A stretch of 64,000 bases of DNA from Unio delphinus (lineage: Eukaryota > Mollusca > Bivalvia > Unionida > Unionidae): positions 1,724,001 through 1,788,000 of the forward strand of contig JAQISU010000134.1 in the NCBI GenBank assembly GCA_029339505.1, read 5' to 3'. Made by a program: the position numbers and the translations under genes. The notes beneath the pieces are model-generated. The model saw only the letters and a list, made by a program, of their open reading frames with translations. It did not search any database and was not told the DNA's origin. Shown here one piece after another: positions 54,271 to 63,299 of this stretch; the first letter of the stretch is position 1; each line of letters opens with the position of its first letter.

Positions 54271-54702
54271 ATGGTTCCTATGTCCAATTTTGATTTAATG
54301 GATGCGGCTAAAAAACTAGTGATTAAAAATTTCAGAGGTGTTTTTATGAAAGATCAATTACCACATCAACCAAACAAAACTGAAACAGGTATTATTAATC
54401 TCGATAACAGCACCGGACCCGGAACTCACTGGGTTGCATACGCTATTGATCCACGTGGGATTGTTTATTTCGATTCATATGGATTAGCCCCACCAAAAGA
54501 GTTTATGCGGTATATAAAAACCCTTCCAATGAAGACTTGGTATTCTACGCTACCAACACAACAAATCAATGACCCACCAATATGCGGCAGTGAAGTATTA
54601 AATGTCCTTGACGCTATTTCAGCATCTAGAAAACCACCTCATATTGTCGTAAATGACTACACCAGCAATCGCTTTTTAGAGAGAGAAAGAGTTTTACAAT
54701 AA
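54271..54702 (+). CDS. Adenain-like cysteine protease
   Basis: A 143-aa maturation protease of the Ulp1/adenain clan. Catalytic residues in canonical order and spacing: His53 in GTHWVAYAI, Asp68 in VYFDSYG, Gln97/98 in TQQIND and Cys105 in PICGSEVL. I chose the ATG at 54271; the frame upstream overlaps the previous gene's tail and has no domain. It would process capsid-associated precursors at (M/I/L)xGG-x or (M/I/L)xGx-G sites, several of which occur in the neighbouring gene products. Stop and next start are separated by one base (54702/54704). Confidence 0.93.
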   Translation: MVPMSNFDLMDAAKKLVIKNFRGVFMKDQLPHQPNKTETGIINLDNSTGPGTHWVAYAIDPRGIVYFDSYGLAPPKEFMRYIKTLPMKTWYSTLPTQQINDPPICGSEVLNVLDAISASRKPPHIVVNDYTSNRFLERERVLQ

Positions 54703-54703
54703 C

Positions 54704-56026
54704 ATGATTGATATTTGGGGGAGATCTTTGAAACCCAAACCCGATGGCACTGCACCCCCTGATTCTATCAAGGATGTAAAAAAAATAATTGAAGATGAAA
54801 TAGCTGAGACGTTAAATTTAACAAGTGTTGATCCTAATGAAATAGTTGTATTTCAGGACAAACAGGGTAAATTGAAATCCAGTGATGTGTCATTGAATGA
54901 CATTTTGATACGGCAGAGCGATGCCGCTGAAAACTCTATTGCGCTTTATTCCAACGACGGACGACTTAAACCAGGCGCACTTGTGTCTACGATCACCGAC
55001 GCGATTGCTACCAACGAACGTGAGCTGGATGATTTTATACGAGGTTATAATAATTTTCGCAAAAATGTCGTACATAAATTCTTTGGAACCCCGCTTGTGG
55101 TTGGCATGACTCTCGCTGAAATTAAAAACTATCTATCGCTATTCTTCGCTAACAAGGACGCGGGAAGGATGATGAATGAAAATGAAATCAAGGCAAATTA
55201 TCTCGAGATTTCTAAACTAATAGAAGATCAAAAACCCACTAACGACATTGTTGGTAGATTCTTTGGAAACCCGCTTGTGGCAGACTCGACTCTCGCGGAA
55301 ATTAAGCGCGCGCTTGACGAACAAAAACCCATCAGCGAAATGGCTAAAAATTTCTTTGAGGGTTCTAAAAGTTACAATATCACGACGACATATTCTGAAC
55401 TCGACAGGAATTATCTAAACCGAAAAGGTTTGGAACTTGACATCCTGCTGGCTTCATTTTTTAAACTCCGCGATGGAAAGTTGATGAAATATACTGAAAT
55501 CAAAAAAACCTATCTCGACGTTTACGACGATATTGAAAAGGTAAAGGGAGATCAAAAACCAGTCAACGACATTGTTGATAAGTTTTTTGGAAACCCACTT
55601 GTGGCAGTCATGACTCTCGCTGAAATTATCGCGCCTATCAATAAGATAAAAATTCCACATAGTGTAAGCGCCGTTAATAACATCGTGTACACGGTTGATA
55701 GTGGGACCTTTGATTGGATCCGAGGAAACGAAAATTATCTTCGTGTTGGCAACAGACATACTGGTGCACCTGGTTGCTACCGACTTACAATAATACATCA
55801 CCGTAAATTTGATTTGGAATTCAGCAACACAGGTATCAGAGGTGTTAACACGCTGACATATATATTAGATAAAATACCAAAGCCTCCACCCTCTATACCA
55901 ATCCCGCTTACGATTGTTATAACCAATTCCGTCGAGTCTGTGATTAGGGAGTCACTACCCTGGATAATAGAATTTGTATCCGGTGTCCCCTCATCCGATC
56001 CTAAAACCAGGTCAATAATAGGATAA
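54704..56026 (+). CDS. 440-aa protein with three FFG-NPLV repeats
   Basis: Starts one base after the protease stop. It has an N-terminal acidic region, then three copies of a motif: KFFGTPLVVGMTLAEIK (~125), RFFGNPLVADSTLAEIK (~186) and KFFGNPLVAVMTLAEII (~290), with a diverged fourth (NFFEG...TTTYSELD, ~215). Each is followed by a helical, charged segment. The last ~120 residues are different: beta-rich (NIVYTVDSGTFDWIRGNENY, CYRLTIIHHRKFDLEFSNTG) and ending with a proline-rich PKPPPSIPIPL. A repeated shaft with a globular end suggests a spike or host-binding component; this is inference, and I do not recognise the family. Confidence 0.72.
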   Translation: MIDIWGRSLKPKPDGTAPPDSIKDVKKIIEDEIAETLNLTSVDPNEIVVFQDKQGKLKSSDVSLNDILIRQSDAAENSIALYSNDGRLKPGALVSTITDAIATNERELDDFIRGYNNFRKNVVHKFFGTPLVVGMTLAEIKNYLSLFFANKDAGRMMNENEIKANYLEISKLIEDQKPTNDIVGRFFGNPLVADSTLAEIKRALDEQKPISEMAKNFFEGSKSYNITTTYSELDRNYLNRKGLELDILLASFFKLRDGKLMKYTEIKKTYLDVYDDIEKVKGDQKPVNDIVDKFFGNPLVAVMTLAEIIAPINKIKIPHSVSAVNNIVYTVDSGTFDWIRGNENYLRVGNRHTGAPGCYRLTIIHHRKFDLEFSNTGIRGVNTLTYILDKIPKPPPSIPIPLTIVITNSVESVIRESLPWIIEFVSGVPSSDPKTRSIIG

Positions 56027-56035
56027 TTGAAAGGA

Positions 56036-56050
56036 AAATCCTTCGGATTT
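56036..56050. terminator. Triloop hairpin after the 440-aa gene
   Basis: AAATCC-TTC-GGATTT, a 6-bp stem with the same TTC loop as the hairpin at 43425, starting 10 bp after the stop. Confidence 0.4.
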
Positions 56051-56087
56051 CACAATTGAAAACACTAGCGGATTTAAAATAACAACA

Positions 56088-56636
56088 ATGACTTTGTCAT
56101 CGACGCAATGTCGCTATGATCAGGTCAGAGAATTTCAAAATAGACTCAAAATCCTCACTGAGGAATATCAAATAAAAATAAAAAAATACCGACGAAGAAT
56201 CACCACAATTGATGTTATTATATACTCGGTGTCAAGCGTTCTCACTGGTGCCGGAATAATACTTGCATCGGTTACAATGATTGCCCCGGTCGTAGTTCCA
56301 ATTTGCATTTCTGCGGTGGCTACAATCGGGGGTATATCAACCGGGATAGCAAAAAAGATATCATCATGCAGCCAGAGTAAACTGCAGAATTACTTACTTC
56401 AATTTCATATTGCATCAACCGCATATTCGCAATTATCATTGATGATATCGTCGTCACTCGATAATACGATTATATCAGATAGTGAATTCTCAGCGATGGT
56501 CAGTATTTTTGATTCCGCGATATCGAAATTAGAGCGACAACATGAATATAATAACAATGACAACACCGATGGAATCAGAAAATACGAACCCAAAAAACAA
56601 AATGATCTCAATAATATCAACATTACCAGATTGTGA
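56088..56636 (+). CDS. 182-aa protein with two membrane helices
   Basis: A helical N-terminus with a basic patch (KIKKYRRRIT), then two hydrophobic helices (IIYSVSSVLTGAGIILAS and IAPVVVPICISAVATIGG) separated by a short turn, then a polar helix and an Asn-rich tail. The hairpin-like membrane anchor recalls small virion membrane or holin-like proteins; no family recognised. The last 50 codons fall in the first unit of a 151-bp tandem duplication, and its stop lies at the start of the second unit. The original C-terminus may therefore have changed. Confidence 0.68.
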   Translation: MTLSSTQCRYDQVREFQNRLKILTEEYQIKIKKYRRRITTIDVIIYSVSSVLTGAGIILASVTMIAPVVVPICISAVATIGGISTGIAKKISSCSQSKLQNYLLQFHIASTAYSQLSLMISSSLDNTIISDSEFSAMVSIFDSAISKLERQHEYNNNDNTDGIRKYEPKKQNDLNNINITRL

Positions 56637-56806
56637 GTTCTCAGTGATGGTCAGTATTTATGATTCCTCGATACCAAAATTAGAAATAAATCATGAGTAT
56701 AATAACAATGACGACACCGCAGGAATTACTTCAACGAATAGTGGAGAACACGAACCCAGTACAAACAAGCATGATATCAATAACATCAACGAATCCAGAA
56801 TTCAGT
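56482..56806. repeat. ~151-bp tandem duplication across a gene junction
   Basis: Unit 1 is 56482-56632 and unit 2 is 56633 to about 56806 (with ~18 extra bases). Each contains GATGGTCAGTATTT(T/A)TGATTC and ATAATAACAATGAC(A/G)ACACC. The period is not a multiple of three. It duplicates the end of the 182-aa gene and the start of the penton gene, leaving a second, out-of-use penton start at 56542. Confidence 0.9.
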
Positions 56807-58042
56807 GTGAATTTCCCCTCTCCGGTCCCAGTGAAGGAGATAGCGCTAGCAAAACTACGAGTGTATCACAGTTGGCCTAATATCAGATCGGTTGCATTTA
56901 GTGGTCAACAACCGAATAATTCACTGGTGTTTGCAAATAAGAATAAACCCGACGGAACTCCAGACTGGAACGTCGTTTCGATACCAACAGGGTCATACCA
57001 AATCGAACAAATCAATAATGAATTCGCGCGTAGAATAAAATCGATTACTGGAAAAGAATCAAAAATCGCTATAACAGTTCATGAACCGACGCTATCATCC
57101 GCGATTGAAATAAGCACAGAAGGATACGTCGTAGATATCTATCAGAGTTCTATTAGAACCGTACTAGGATGGCCTGAAAAACCACCGGAAAAATCCACCA
57201 CCGACTTAACCACGGATGTACAATCATATCATGAAATCAATCCCAGTTATCGAGATGATTTATCTGATATAAGAAAAGGAAAAATCGCCGATAGATTTAT
57301 ATTCACCAACAAAGACACATTGCAATGGGATTTTATCATTAAAAGAACAACCGACTCATCTGTTACTATTTCATTTACGCTAACTGACGTCCGTGGTTAT
57401 TTTAATGAGATTAAACAATTATATGACACACAACTAGAACAACTACGGAAAACAAAATCGCAAAAACACGTTGAAATAATAAATCAACTTATATCGGACA
57501 TGGAATATATCTATGAACTAATTATTCAAACAATAATTAATGACAACAGCGACAATAAACAACGATTCCTAACCGATTACAATATCACAGAAGACAATCT
57601 GCGTAATTTCAAGTTTCCGAAATACAACGCTGATGAATTAGCAAGAATTGTTAAAACCGATATCAAAGCGCTACAAAAATCAGATTCAACTGTCCTCCTC
57701 AAACATAATAATGACCCAGACGGTGGGGGCAGGCATATCGCTCCGTTCAACGTGAATATATCCTCAGTGATTGCGCTCAATTTAGTGTGTGATGTTATCG
57801 AAGGAAGCTATCAGATTAATCTCGAACGATCAAATCAAGCTCAGCAAGGATATATTCTTTATTCATTTGCACCAACAGCTCCTCCAGGATTCCTAATTAT
57901 TGAAAACCCAATTAATCCTGTCTATATGCGATGCCATAATAATTCATTAACCAGAATTAATTTCAAACTCACCGACCAGTCAAATAATCTGATTGATTTA
58001 CAAGAAGAGGTGTTAGCGATTAGTCTGTTTGTAAAATCATAA
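56693..58042 (+). CDS. Penton-like minor capsid protein (single jelly roll)
   Basis: A 449-aa protein. The N-terminal part (NFPSPVPVKEIALAKLRVYH, VSIPTGSYQIEQINNEFARR) and the last ~100 residues (NVNISSVIALNLVCDVIEGS, then PPGFLIIENPINPVYMRCHN, RINFKLTDQSNNLIDLQEEV) match the pattern of Polinton/adintovirus vertex proteins. A helical insertion (~235-345) separates them. ATG 56693 is used here; ATG 56708 (MTTPQELLQ) is a good alternative. It would form capsid vertices with the major capsid protein. It is the last gene before the right terminal repeat. A duplicated start lies 151 bp upstream. Confidence 0.9.
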   Translation: MSIITMTTPQELLQRIVENTNPVQTSMISITSTNPEFSVNFPSPVPVKEIALAKLRVYHSWPNIRSVAFSGQQPNNSLVFANKNKPDGTPDWNVVSIPTGSYQIEQINNEFARRIKSITGKESKIAITVHEPTLSSAIEISTEGYVVDIYQSSIRTVLGWPEKPPEKSTTDLTTDVQSYHEINPSYRDDLSDIRKGKIADRFIFTNKDTLQWDFIIKRTTDSSVTISFTLTDVRGYFNEIKQLYDTQLEQLRKTKSQKHVEIINQLISDMEYIYELIIQTIINDNSDNKQRFLTDYNITEDNLRNFKFPKYNADELARIVKTDIKALQKSDSTVLLKHNNDPDGGGRHIAPFNVNISSVIALNLVCDVIEGSYQINLERSNQAQQGYILYSFAPTAPPGFLIIENPINPVYMRCHNNSLTRINFKLTDQSNNLIDLQEEVLAISLFVKS

Positions 58043-58057
58043 ATTGCTTTGCAATTT
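58041..58057. terminator. Triloop hairpin after the penton gene
   Basis: AAATTGC-TTT-GCAATTT, a 7-bp stem overlapping the stop codon region. Confidence 0.45.
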
Positions 58058-58086
58058 CAAAGGATTTTCATCCTAAAGACTCGATC

Positions 58087-58329
58087 AAATTATCGATATT
58101 TTTTGTTAACCCATAGCAGCAGAGAGGGTGAATGACCACATCGTTGTGAGCAAAATCGTAAAATCTCCGTTTGCAAAAATGGAGACTTTTTTTTTGGTTA
58201 AATGAGATTTCGTTGGAAGTCTTATATTTTGTTCGAAAACGTAGTGTATAGGCCATTTTTTGTTCGGAAACGTTATCTGGAAGCCTTATTTTCTCTTGAA
58301 ATCGTGGTCTGTTCACCCTCTCTGCTGCT
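58087..58329 (-). repeat. Right terminal inverted repeat (243 bp)
   Basis: Reverse complement of 42174-42416 with one difference noticed. It contains the inner inverted copy of the tip as well (AGCAGCAGAGAGGGTGA at 58115-58131). Confidence 0.95.
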
Positions 58330-58334
58330 AAAGC
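58330..58334. repeat. Target-site duplication, right (AAAGC)
   Basis: Identical to 42169-42173. Confidence 0.85.
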
Positions 58335-58739
58335 TTTCGCTTACAGGCAAGTGTGTGAAATGTGATACAATAAATATATATTTATCACTAATGAAACAGA
58401 CTGCTTCACTGGGAAAAGTATCAGGCGCTTCATGGGAAAGTATCCTGGAGAAAAACATTTTCATGGATATAATATTTGTGGTTCTTGCACCTGCCTTCAC
58501 AAGATATATCAACCAGAATCTGGAGAGTATCCAATAAATGCGATTGATCAAGTTTTCTACATTCATGATGTCGGGTAAAAATTTCTAGATTTCCAGCAAC
58601 GACAGATTGCAGACGTGAAGTTGATTCGCGCTCTAAAGTCTGTCAAAAATAAATTTCTCAGAGAATCGCTTAATAATTATTTTTAAAAAAAATAATATAT
58701 CCGATGAAAGGTAAACTAGTGCTAGGGGCTGGTAATTAG
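58330..58739 (+). pseudogene. Zinc-ribbon 3' part and PLA2-like domain (old copy)
   Basis: Resumes the ribbon with LTGKCVKCDT, then in the -1 frame GKYPGEKHFHGYNICGSCTC, INAIDQVFYIHDV and IADVKLIRALKSVKNKFL. This aligns with the young PLA2-like frame up to the GAGN-type ending at about 58727-58739. The catalytic HD is present but followed by a stop, and the calcium-loop glycines are altered. Dead copy. Confidence 0.8.
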
Positions 58740-58761
58740 TTGGCCAGTTATTCATATAATA

Positions 58762-59610
58762 ATGGAGTCATTTTATTATAGCCCAAGAGGATATTAGAGG
58801 ATTAGATCAGTGATTAGTAAACTTCCTGATACAGCAGGTGTCAAACGTTATGTTGCTACAGATTGGTTAGCACGACAGGCAGTATGGCAAATTTATCCAC
58901 TACCAGCTAAAATGTGTATGGCAAATACACGCTGACTGTCGTGGTAGATATAAAGAACCAGAACCACTATCAACAATGACAGCAACCGAAATACCAGCTG
59001 CGTGTTAATGGATTATCAAAAATGACCCTTGCGCTGGCCACGGTTGCACTAGGTTGATCCTGACAAAGAATTTCTTATCGCAGTAACATCTCCAATAAAA
59101 CAACGCAACGTCAAAATCAGACGAGGGCATACTGCAATTTATTGCAAAATGCATGCGTTGAGTGATTTAATCAAACACTTGCTGAGTGATCGTTGTAATA
59201 TCAATATGCGCAGGAAATATCCCTGAACAAAGTTCAGAAAGACAACAGATCTCGTTAGTGGGTTGCAAGAGTAACAAATATGATAGCTGCGTCAAATAAT
59301 GAAATTAATCGTGGAATTTCAATGAAACCTATTAATGCAATCACGATAAAACACATATCAGCATAACGACATAATACTTTCTTAAAATAACCAAATACTA
59401 GGTAATGTGACTGTCATATATTTATGCAAACCGGGAGAGCTTGAGGAGGGAGTAAAAAAAAAAGACAGTGGCTCCGTCGGGAATGTAACCACACATAAAA
59501 TGTCAGCGTGTTAAGATCCACGGGTATATCTACAAACTAGATTCAGCTACTCCTCAACTTCGATTTGTACACAAAAAATTACAAGTACAAGCACTACTTA
59601 TGGAGATATG
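58762..59610 (+). pseudogene. Integrase (old copy)
   Basis: Starts MESFYYSPRGY then a stop. Pieces matching the intact integrase follow: ATDWLARQAVWQIYP, VDPDKEF (catalytic Asp region), IRRGHTAIY, MKPINAI, a GELEEGVKK region and YKLDSATPQ. Multiple stops and indels, and ~100 bp missing around 58910, destroy the frame. Order and strand match the young element. Confidence 0.88.
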
Positions 59611-59800
59611 ATCACATACGTTGCACAAAAAAAACATTAGAAAAACGTGAATTATGTCTGGTTGGAATGGATTGTCTATGAGAGACTGATAATCTAATCC
59701 AGATCATCTAAGCACCAGATAACACCGGATGTGATGCTTTTCTAATCTGGTATGCCAGCCAAAGAAAATAAAACCAAGCATGGCGCATGAACAGAATACC
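59600..59800 (-). repeat. Dispersed repeat, copy 2 (inverted partner at 19925-20120)
   Basis: Lies between the integrase pseudogene (plus) and the end of the capsid pseudogene (minus), where the old element's gene order flips. Confidence 0.85.
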
Positions 59801-59924
59801 TTTTTGATGCTGATTGTAGCTTTGTAATCTGACCAGGAGTCAGAGTAACAATAACATGTTGATATGAAATTATAATATTAATATCATGGGTAATTTAATT
59901 ACTGATCGTGAACTCAGGATCGCA

Positions 59925-61168
59925 AGAGATCCAATTACATGTTTTTCCACTGGGTTATCAATTACCCTCATTCATCCAACATATTCAAACGACATTGTTT
60001 TGTCTGAGAGTATAAGAGCGACTGCTCTGTAACCACCAGTGGGCTAGAAAATGTATCTTAACGATTGACAAATCCAAGTGTTCCAGTGAGAAATAGTAAA
60101 ATAGATCTAACATAATGTTATGAAATCCCGCTGCGATATCTTAAAACCAGAATCAACATTCTGATCACGCCCCATGAATGTTATCAACATATGATAAGCA
60201 CATGATTATTATTAAAATTCAGTAACACTTCTTAAGATGGTTCTTGATGTCCATTTATCCTCAAAGAAATTTCACTAACCTAAGCGTGTCAAATACCGTT
60301 GAATTTTGTTCCTTTCGAATTTACTCTCACATTTTTCTGATAAACGATGAATTTATGTCGTAACGCTGACACCGCCTGCTGTGATGCTATCTGCCATGTG
60401 GATAGCAACATTACTTTGAATGCTGTCTGCGGTCATTATCTACCATGAAAACGTTGATTTACCACCTGAGTCCATGAACGAGAGCAGCTGTTCTTCAATG
60501 AGTGATGGAGTCATTGCTGACATCAGCAGCGAAAGTTTTGATAGTATTACTTTACCAGCATCAACCCCAGCAGCACGTCATATTGCGTCATTATTCGTGG
60601 CTGTGTCAAACGTATCACGTTCTGTTTAGCGTCAAATATAACTTTTCTAACATGTTTGCAGAATCCAAAGATATGTGATAGTAGGACTGCACCTGCAAAT
60701 TCCTCATCACTGTTTAATATCGATCGACGTGATGTGAATCACAAGCTGAAATTTTCATTCATTGATGCAATTTCAGTTGCAGCTGCATTCAGTCTTACGT
60801 TGTTGCTTTCGCGTAGATCAGTTGTGTCAGTGGTGTCCTTTACAAACATCACTGATGGACCAACTGATCTCAGGTAATAGTCACTGTATCTTGCAAGGCC
60901 AAGTATCGTCAAGGCAATGTCGACGTTTTCCTGGCATGATTCAATGTTTCTTTTGTCGATGCTATACGTGACACTGTTGAACAATGCCATGATGCCATTA
61001 TTAACAAAACCAACTCGATCACCGAGTCTATATGTTGTAAGATCTGCATTCAAAAGTCTACCTTCGATCTGAATGAATGCCTCAGTGGGGAGGAAATGAT
61101 TTTTTGTATCCTGAATATGTAGCTCAAATCTTCCACTTGCGTTAGATACACGTGCATCATAAGAATAA
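59925..61168 (-). pseudogene. Major capsid protein, copy 2 (main part)
   Basis: On the minus strand it follows the intact capsid protein from ~residue 30 to the end: FELHIQDTKNHFLPTEAFIQ, DRVGFVNNGIMALFNSVTYS, ALTILGLARYSDYYLRSVGP, HIFGFCKHVRKVIF, LLSFMDSGGKSTFSW, INGHQEPS and the VEN-type end at about 59930. Frameshifts and stops break it. Its N-terminus continues at 61808-61900 across a 639-bp insertion. Confidence 0.9.
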
Positions 61169-61807
61169 GGGTCTGTAAACACCCCAAGACTCTCAAAGAA
61201 CACTTTAAACTTTGCATAATAGTTACTTTAAATTTCAACAACAACAACAACACACACACACACACACGAATATTTAGCGATATTTTGTCTAACAGGAAAA
61301 TTAGCGAGGTCATGAGTTGCCAAGGGAAATAACTCCCGTTTTTACGACTCTTGTTCAGGTACAGTAACGTGAATTTTTATCAACATTTATAAATAATTAG
61401 CAATACCACAAATAAGTCGTTAAATAAGTTAAACAAAATAGCAAATTTATTTATAGAAAATTATCTGTTTATCTCAATTTATATGCAATTAGCTATTCCT
61501 CCATTCCTTTATGTTGACAATTATTAACAAAGAGCATCAGCAATTCAAACAAACGAGAGACGTATGGTGCATTGCCCTTTAATGAGGAAATTGTGTAAAC
61601 TTTTTAAAATAAAATTAAAGAGATTTGATGCATAAGAGATAGTTTCCTTACATTATCGGAAATATGGCCAGCAATCAATAATATCAATAATTGATAGTAA
61701 CAATGTCCGTATGTGTGTTTTCTTTTTTCCGCTTCTTGGTAGCTTTTTGCGAGATTTGCTGCGAATATGTGTCATACTGGGTGTTCTTGGAGAGTTTAGA
61801 GAGACCG
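61169..61807. mobile_element. 639-bp MITE-like insertion with 9-bp target duplication
   Basis: Interrupts the capsid pseudogene. Target duplication TAAGAATAA at 61160-61168 and 61808-61816. Ends are imperfect inverted repeats: GGGTCTGTAAACACCCCAAGA on the left, and GGTCTCTCTAAACTCTCCAAGA as the reverse complement of the right. No transposase frame. A CAA/CA simple repeat lies at 61240-61268. A 9-bp duplication is typical of Mutator-like elements, so a MULE-derived MITE is my best guess. Confidence 0.75.
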
Positions 61808-61900
61808 TAAGAATAATGCTGATAATCATGTACCAATTCATCTTTGACAAGTGGTACGTCCATCCAAATACTGGATCAGATACACTTGTAAGCATTATTT
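61808..61900 (-). pseudogene. Major capsid protein, copy 2 (N-terminal piece)
   Basis: Reads SDPVFGWTYHLSK then, one frame shifted, VHDYQHYSYG, matching the SHDPAFDIDAPVGKDDSVRD / YQYYAYH start of the intact protein. Cut by the MITE-like insertion. Confidence 0.8.
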
Positions 61901-61989
61901 ATTGTGTTATTGTCTAACACGAAGACCACATCCTCCTATCAGACTAGCAGTTAAAGTATTTTTCCTTTTCCTGACAGAGTACATCAGCC

Positions 61990-62212
61990 AACACTGCTAT
62001 TTTTTATTTGCATCTTGATTTATTATCTTACTGAAACATGCCAGCATAACTTCGGTGCTAGGCAATTTTACTGGGTGTTGTGGAACCACTTGCGGTCTGC
62101 GTATTAATTGTGATAGCCTATACCTGATTGTTGATAATTCTTTATTGGCAATATCACCAACAATACCAACAATACCTTTATCATGGACGTTAATAGCGTT
62201 CATTTCCAGTTG
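61990..62212 (-). pseudogene. 149-aa protein homologue, copy 2
   Basis: Minus-strand QQLEMNAINVHDKGIVGIVG, IANKELSTIRYRLSQLIRRP and LPSTEVMLACFSKIIN align with residues ~50-120 of the intact 149-aa protein. Its upstream end is joined directly to a truncated capsid sequence (AIWHPF) at about 62210, the breakpoint of a tandem duplication. Confidence 0.8.
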
Positions 62213-62930
62213 CTGAAAGGGTGCCAGATGGCACCATTGTCGGTAGTCTTTCTTAGAAGTACACCTTTATGCTTGGCTCCTAAAGTAACTTTACAAACAG
62301 TTCTTCAAAATACAAAGATATGTGACACTGAAATTGTGCATGGAAATCTTCTGCATTTATCTTTAATCATTGATCTACGCGCTGTGAATCCCAAGTTGAA
62401 TTCTTGATTAGCACCATGAATCAATACCCACACATCAGTGTCAGCGTTATCTGCGAGATTTCGTGATAGTCTAATAGTATACTGTCCGTTGTCTGGGTGG
62501 GCAGTAGTGTCCTTCACAAACATCATTGACGGATCAGCTGATCTTGAATAATCATCGGAATATCGTGCTAGACCCAATATCGTTATGGCTGCGTCGAGAT
62601 TGTCTTAGCAAATATTCAATGTTTCTTCCATCGATGCTATACGTGACACTGTTGAACAACATCATGAGGGCATTATTAACAAAACCAACATCAGTTTCAT
62701 ATTCAGTGTAATCTATTCTTAGAATTTCACCATCTACTTCTGTAAATGCTTCAGCCAGTAAGAAATATCTGCTTGTATCCTGAACTTGCAGCTCAATTTT
62801 CTACGCTGATTTGGCTCTCGTGCATCATACGAATAATGTTGATAATCACACATGGATTCATCACTGAAGACTGGCACATACATGTCAAATGCGGGATCAG
62901 ATACATGCTTGAACATTTTATTATGTGTGC
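62213..62930 (-). pseudogene. Major capsid protein, copy 1 (N-terminal half)
   Basis: From MFKHVSDPAFDMYVPVFSDE through YQHYSYDAR, EVDGEILRI-type strand, a FVNNALMMLF-like segment, LGLARYSDDYSRSADPSMMF, FTARRSMI and SHIFVF to NGAIWHPF, where the homology to the intact protein stops at about residue 240. Frameshifted in several places. Confidence 0.85.
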
Positions 62931-63079
62931 TTTCATCGGACGCGAAGACCACTTCCCGCCAGTAGACTTGCTATCATGTTTTTTTTTTTCTTATTTTCAT
63001 TCTACCAGTGGTAGGGCTATACCAGCCAATTTCACCAGGCATTGATTTACAGCTTTTATGGTATTAATCATGCTAGTAT

Positions 63080-63250
63080 ATCCTTCATTGCTGAAAATGC
63101 TTTAGTAGCGACATCACCAACAGTACCAATATCTTTTTATCAATAGCTTTGATTCTTAGCTGTTTTGCAACTGGTATAGCTTTGGGGGCTATCCTTCTGA
63201 CTAGACCTTGAACAACATTGCCGAGTGCGTCTTCGTAGATAGCTTTATAT
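63080..63250 (-). pseudogene. 149-aa protein homologue, copy 1
   Basis: Minus strand reads IAPKAIPVAKQLRIKAI, then in another frame GTVGDVATKAFSA, matching MAPKVMPLAKQLGMKAI and GAVGDLAGKAFSA of the intact protein. Confidence 0.75.
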
Positions 63251-63299
63251 GTTGGTAATCGCTAATTGATCACTCTGATCATTAGATGTCCACACTGAG

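Larger units (their letters stand above)
42174..58329. mobile_element. Young, near-intact Polinton/adintovirus-like element
   Basis: A 16156-bp element bounded by 243-bp terminal inverted repeats and a 5-bp target duplication. It carries the Polinton hallmark set: retroviral-type integrase, DNA polymerase B, FtsK/HerA packaging ATPase, adenain-like protease, double-jelly-roll major capsid protein and penton-like minor capsid protein. Small accessory genes, two HNH-type nucleases and a PLA2-like domain are added. All hallmark frames are open. The only clear damage is a SINE in a small gene at 50396. Near-identical termini and open frames argue for recent arrival, possibly as a virus. It sits inside the zinc-ribbon gene of an older relative. 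Confidence 0.95.
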
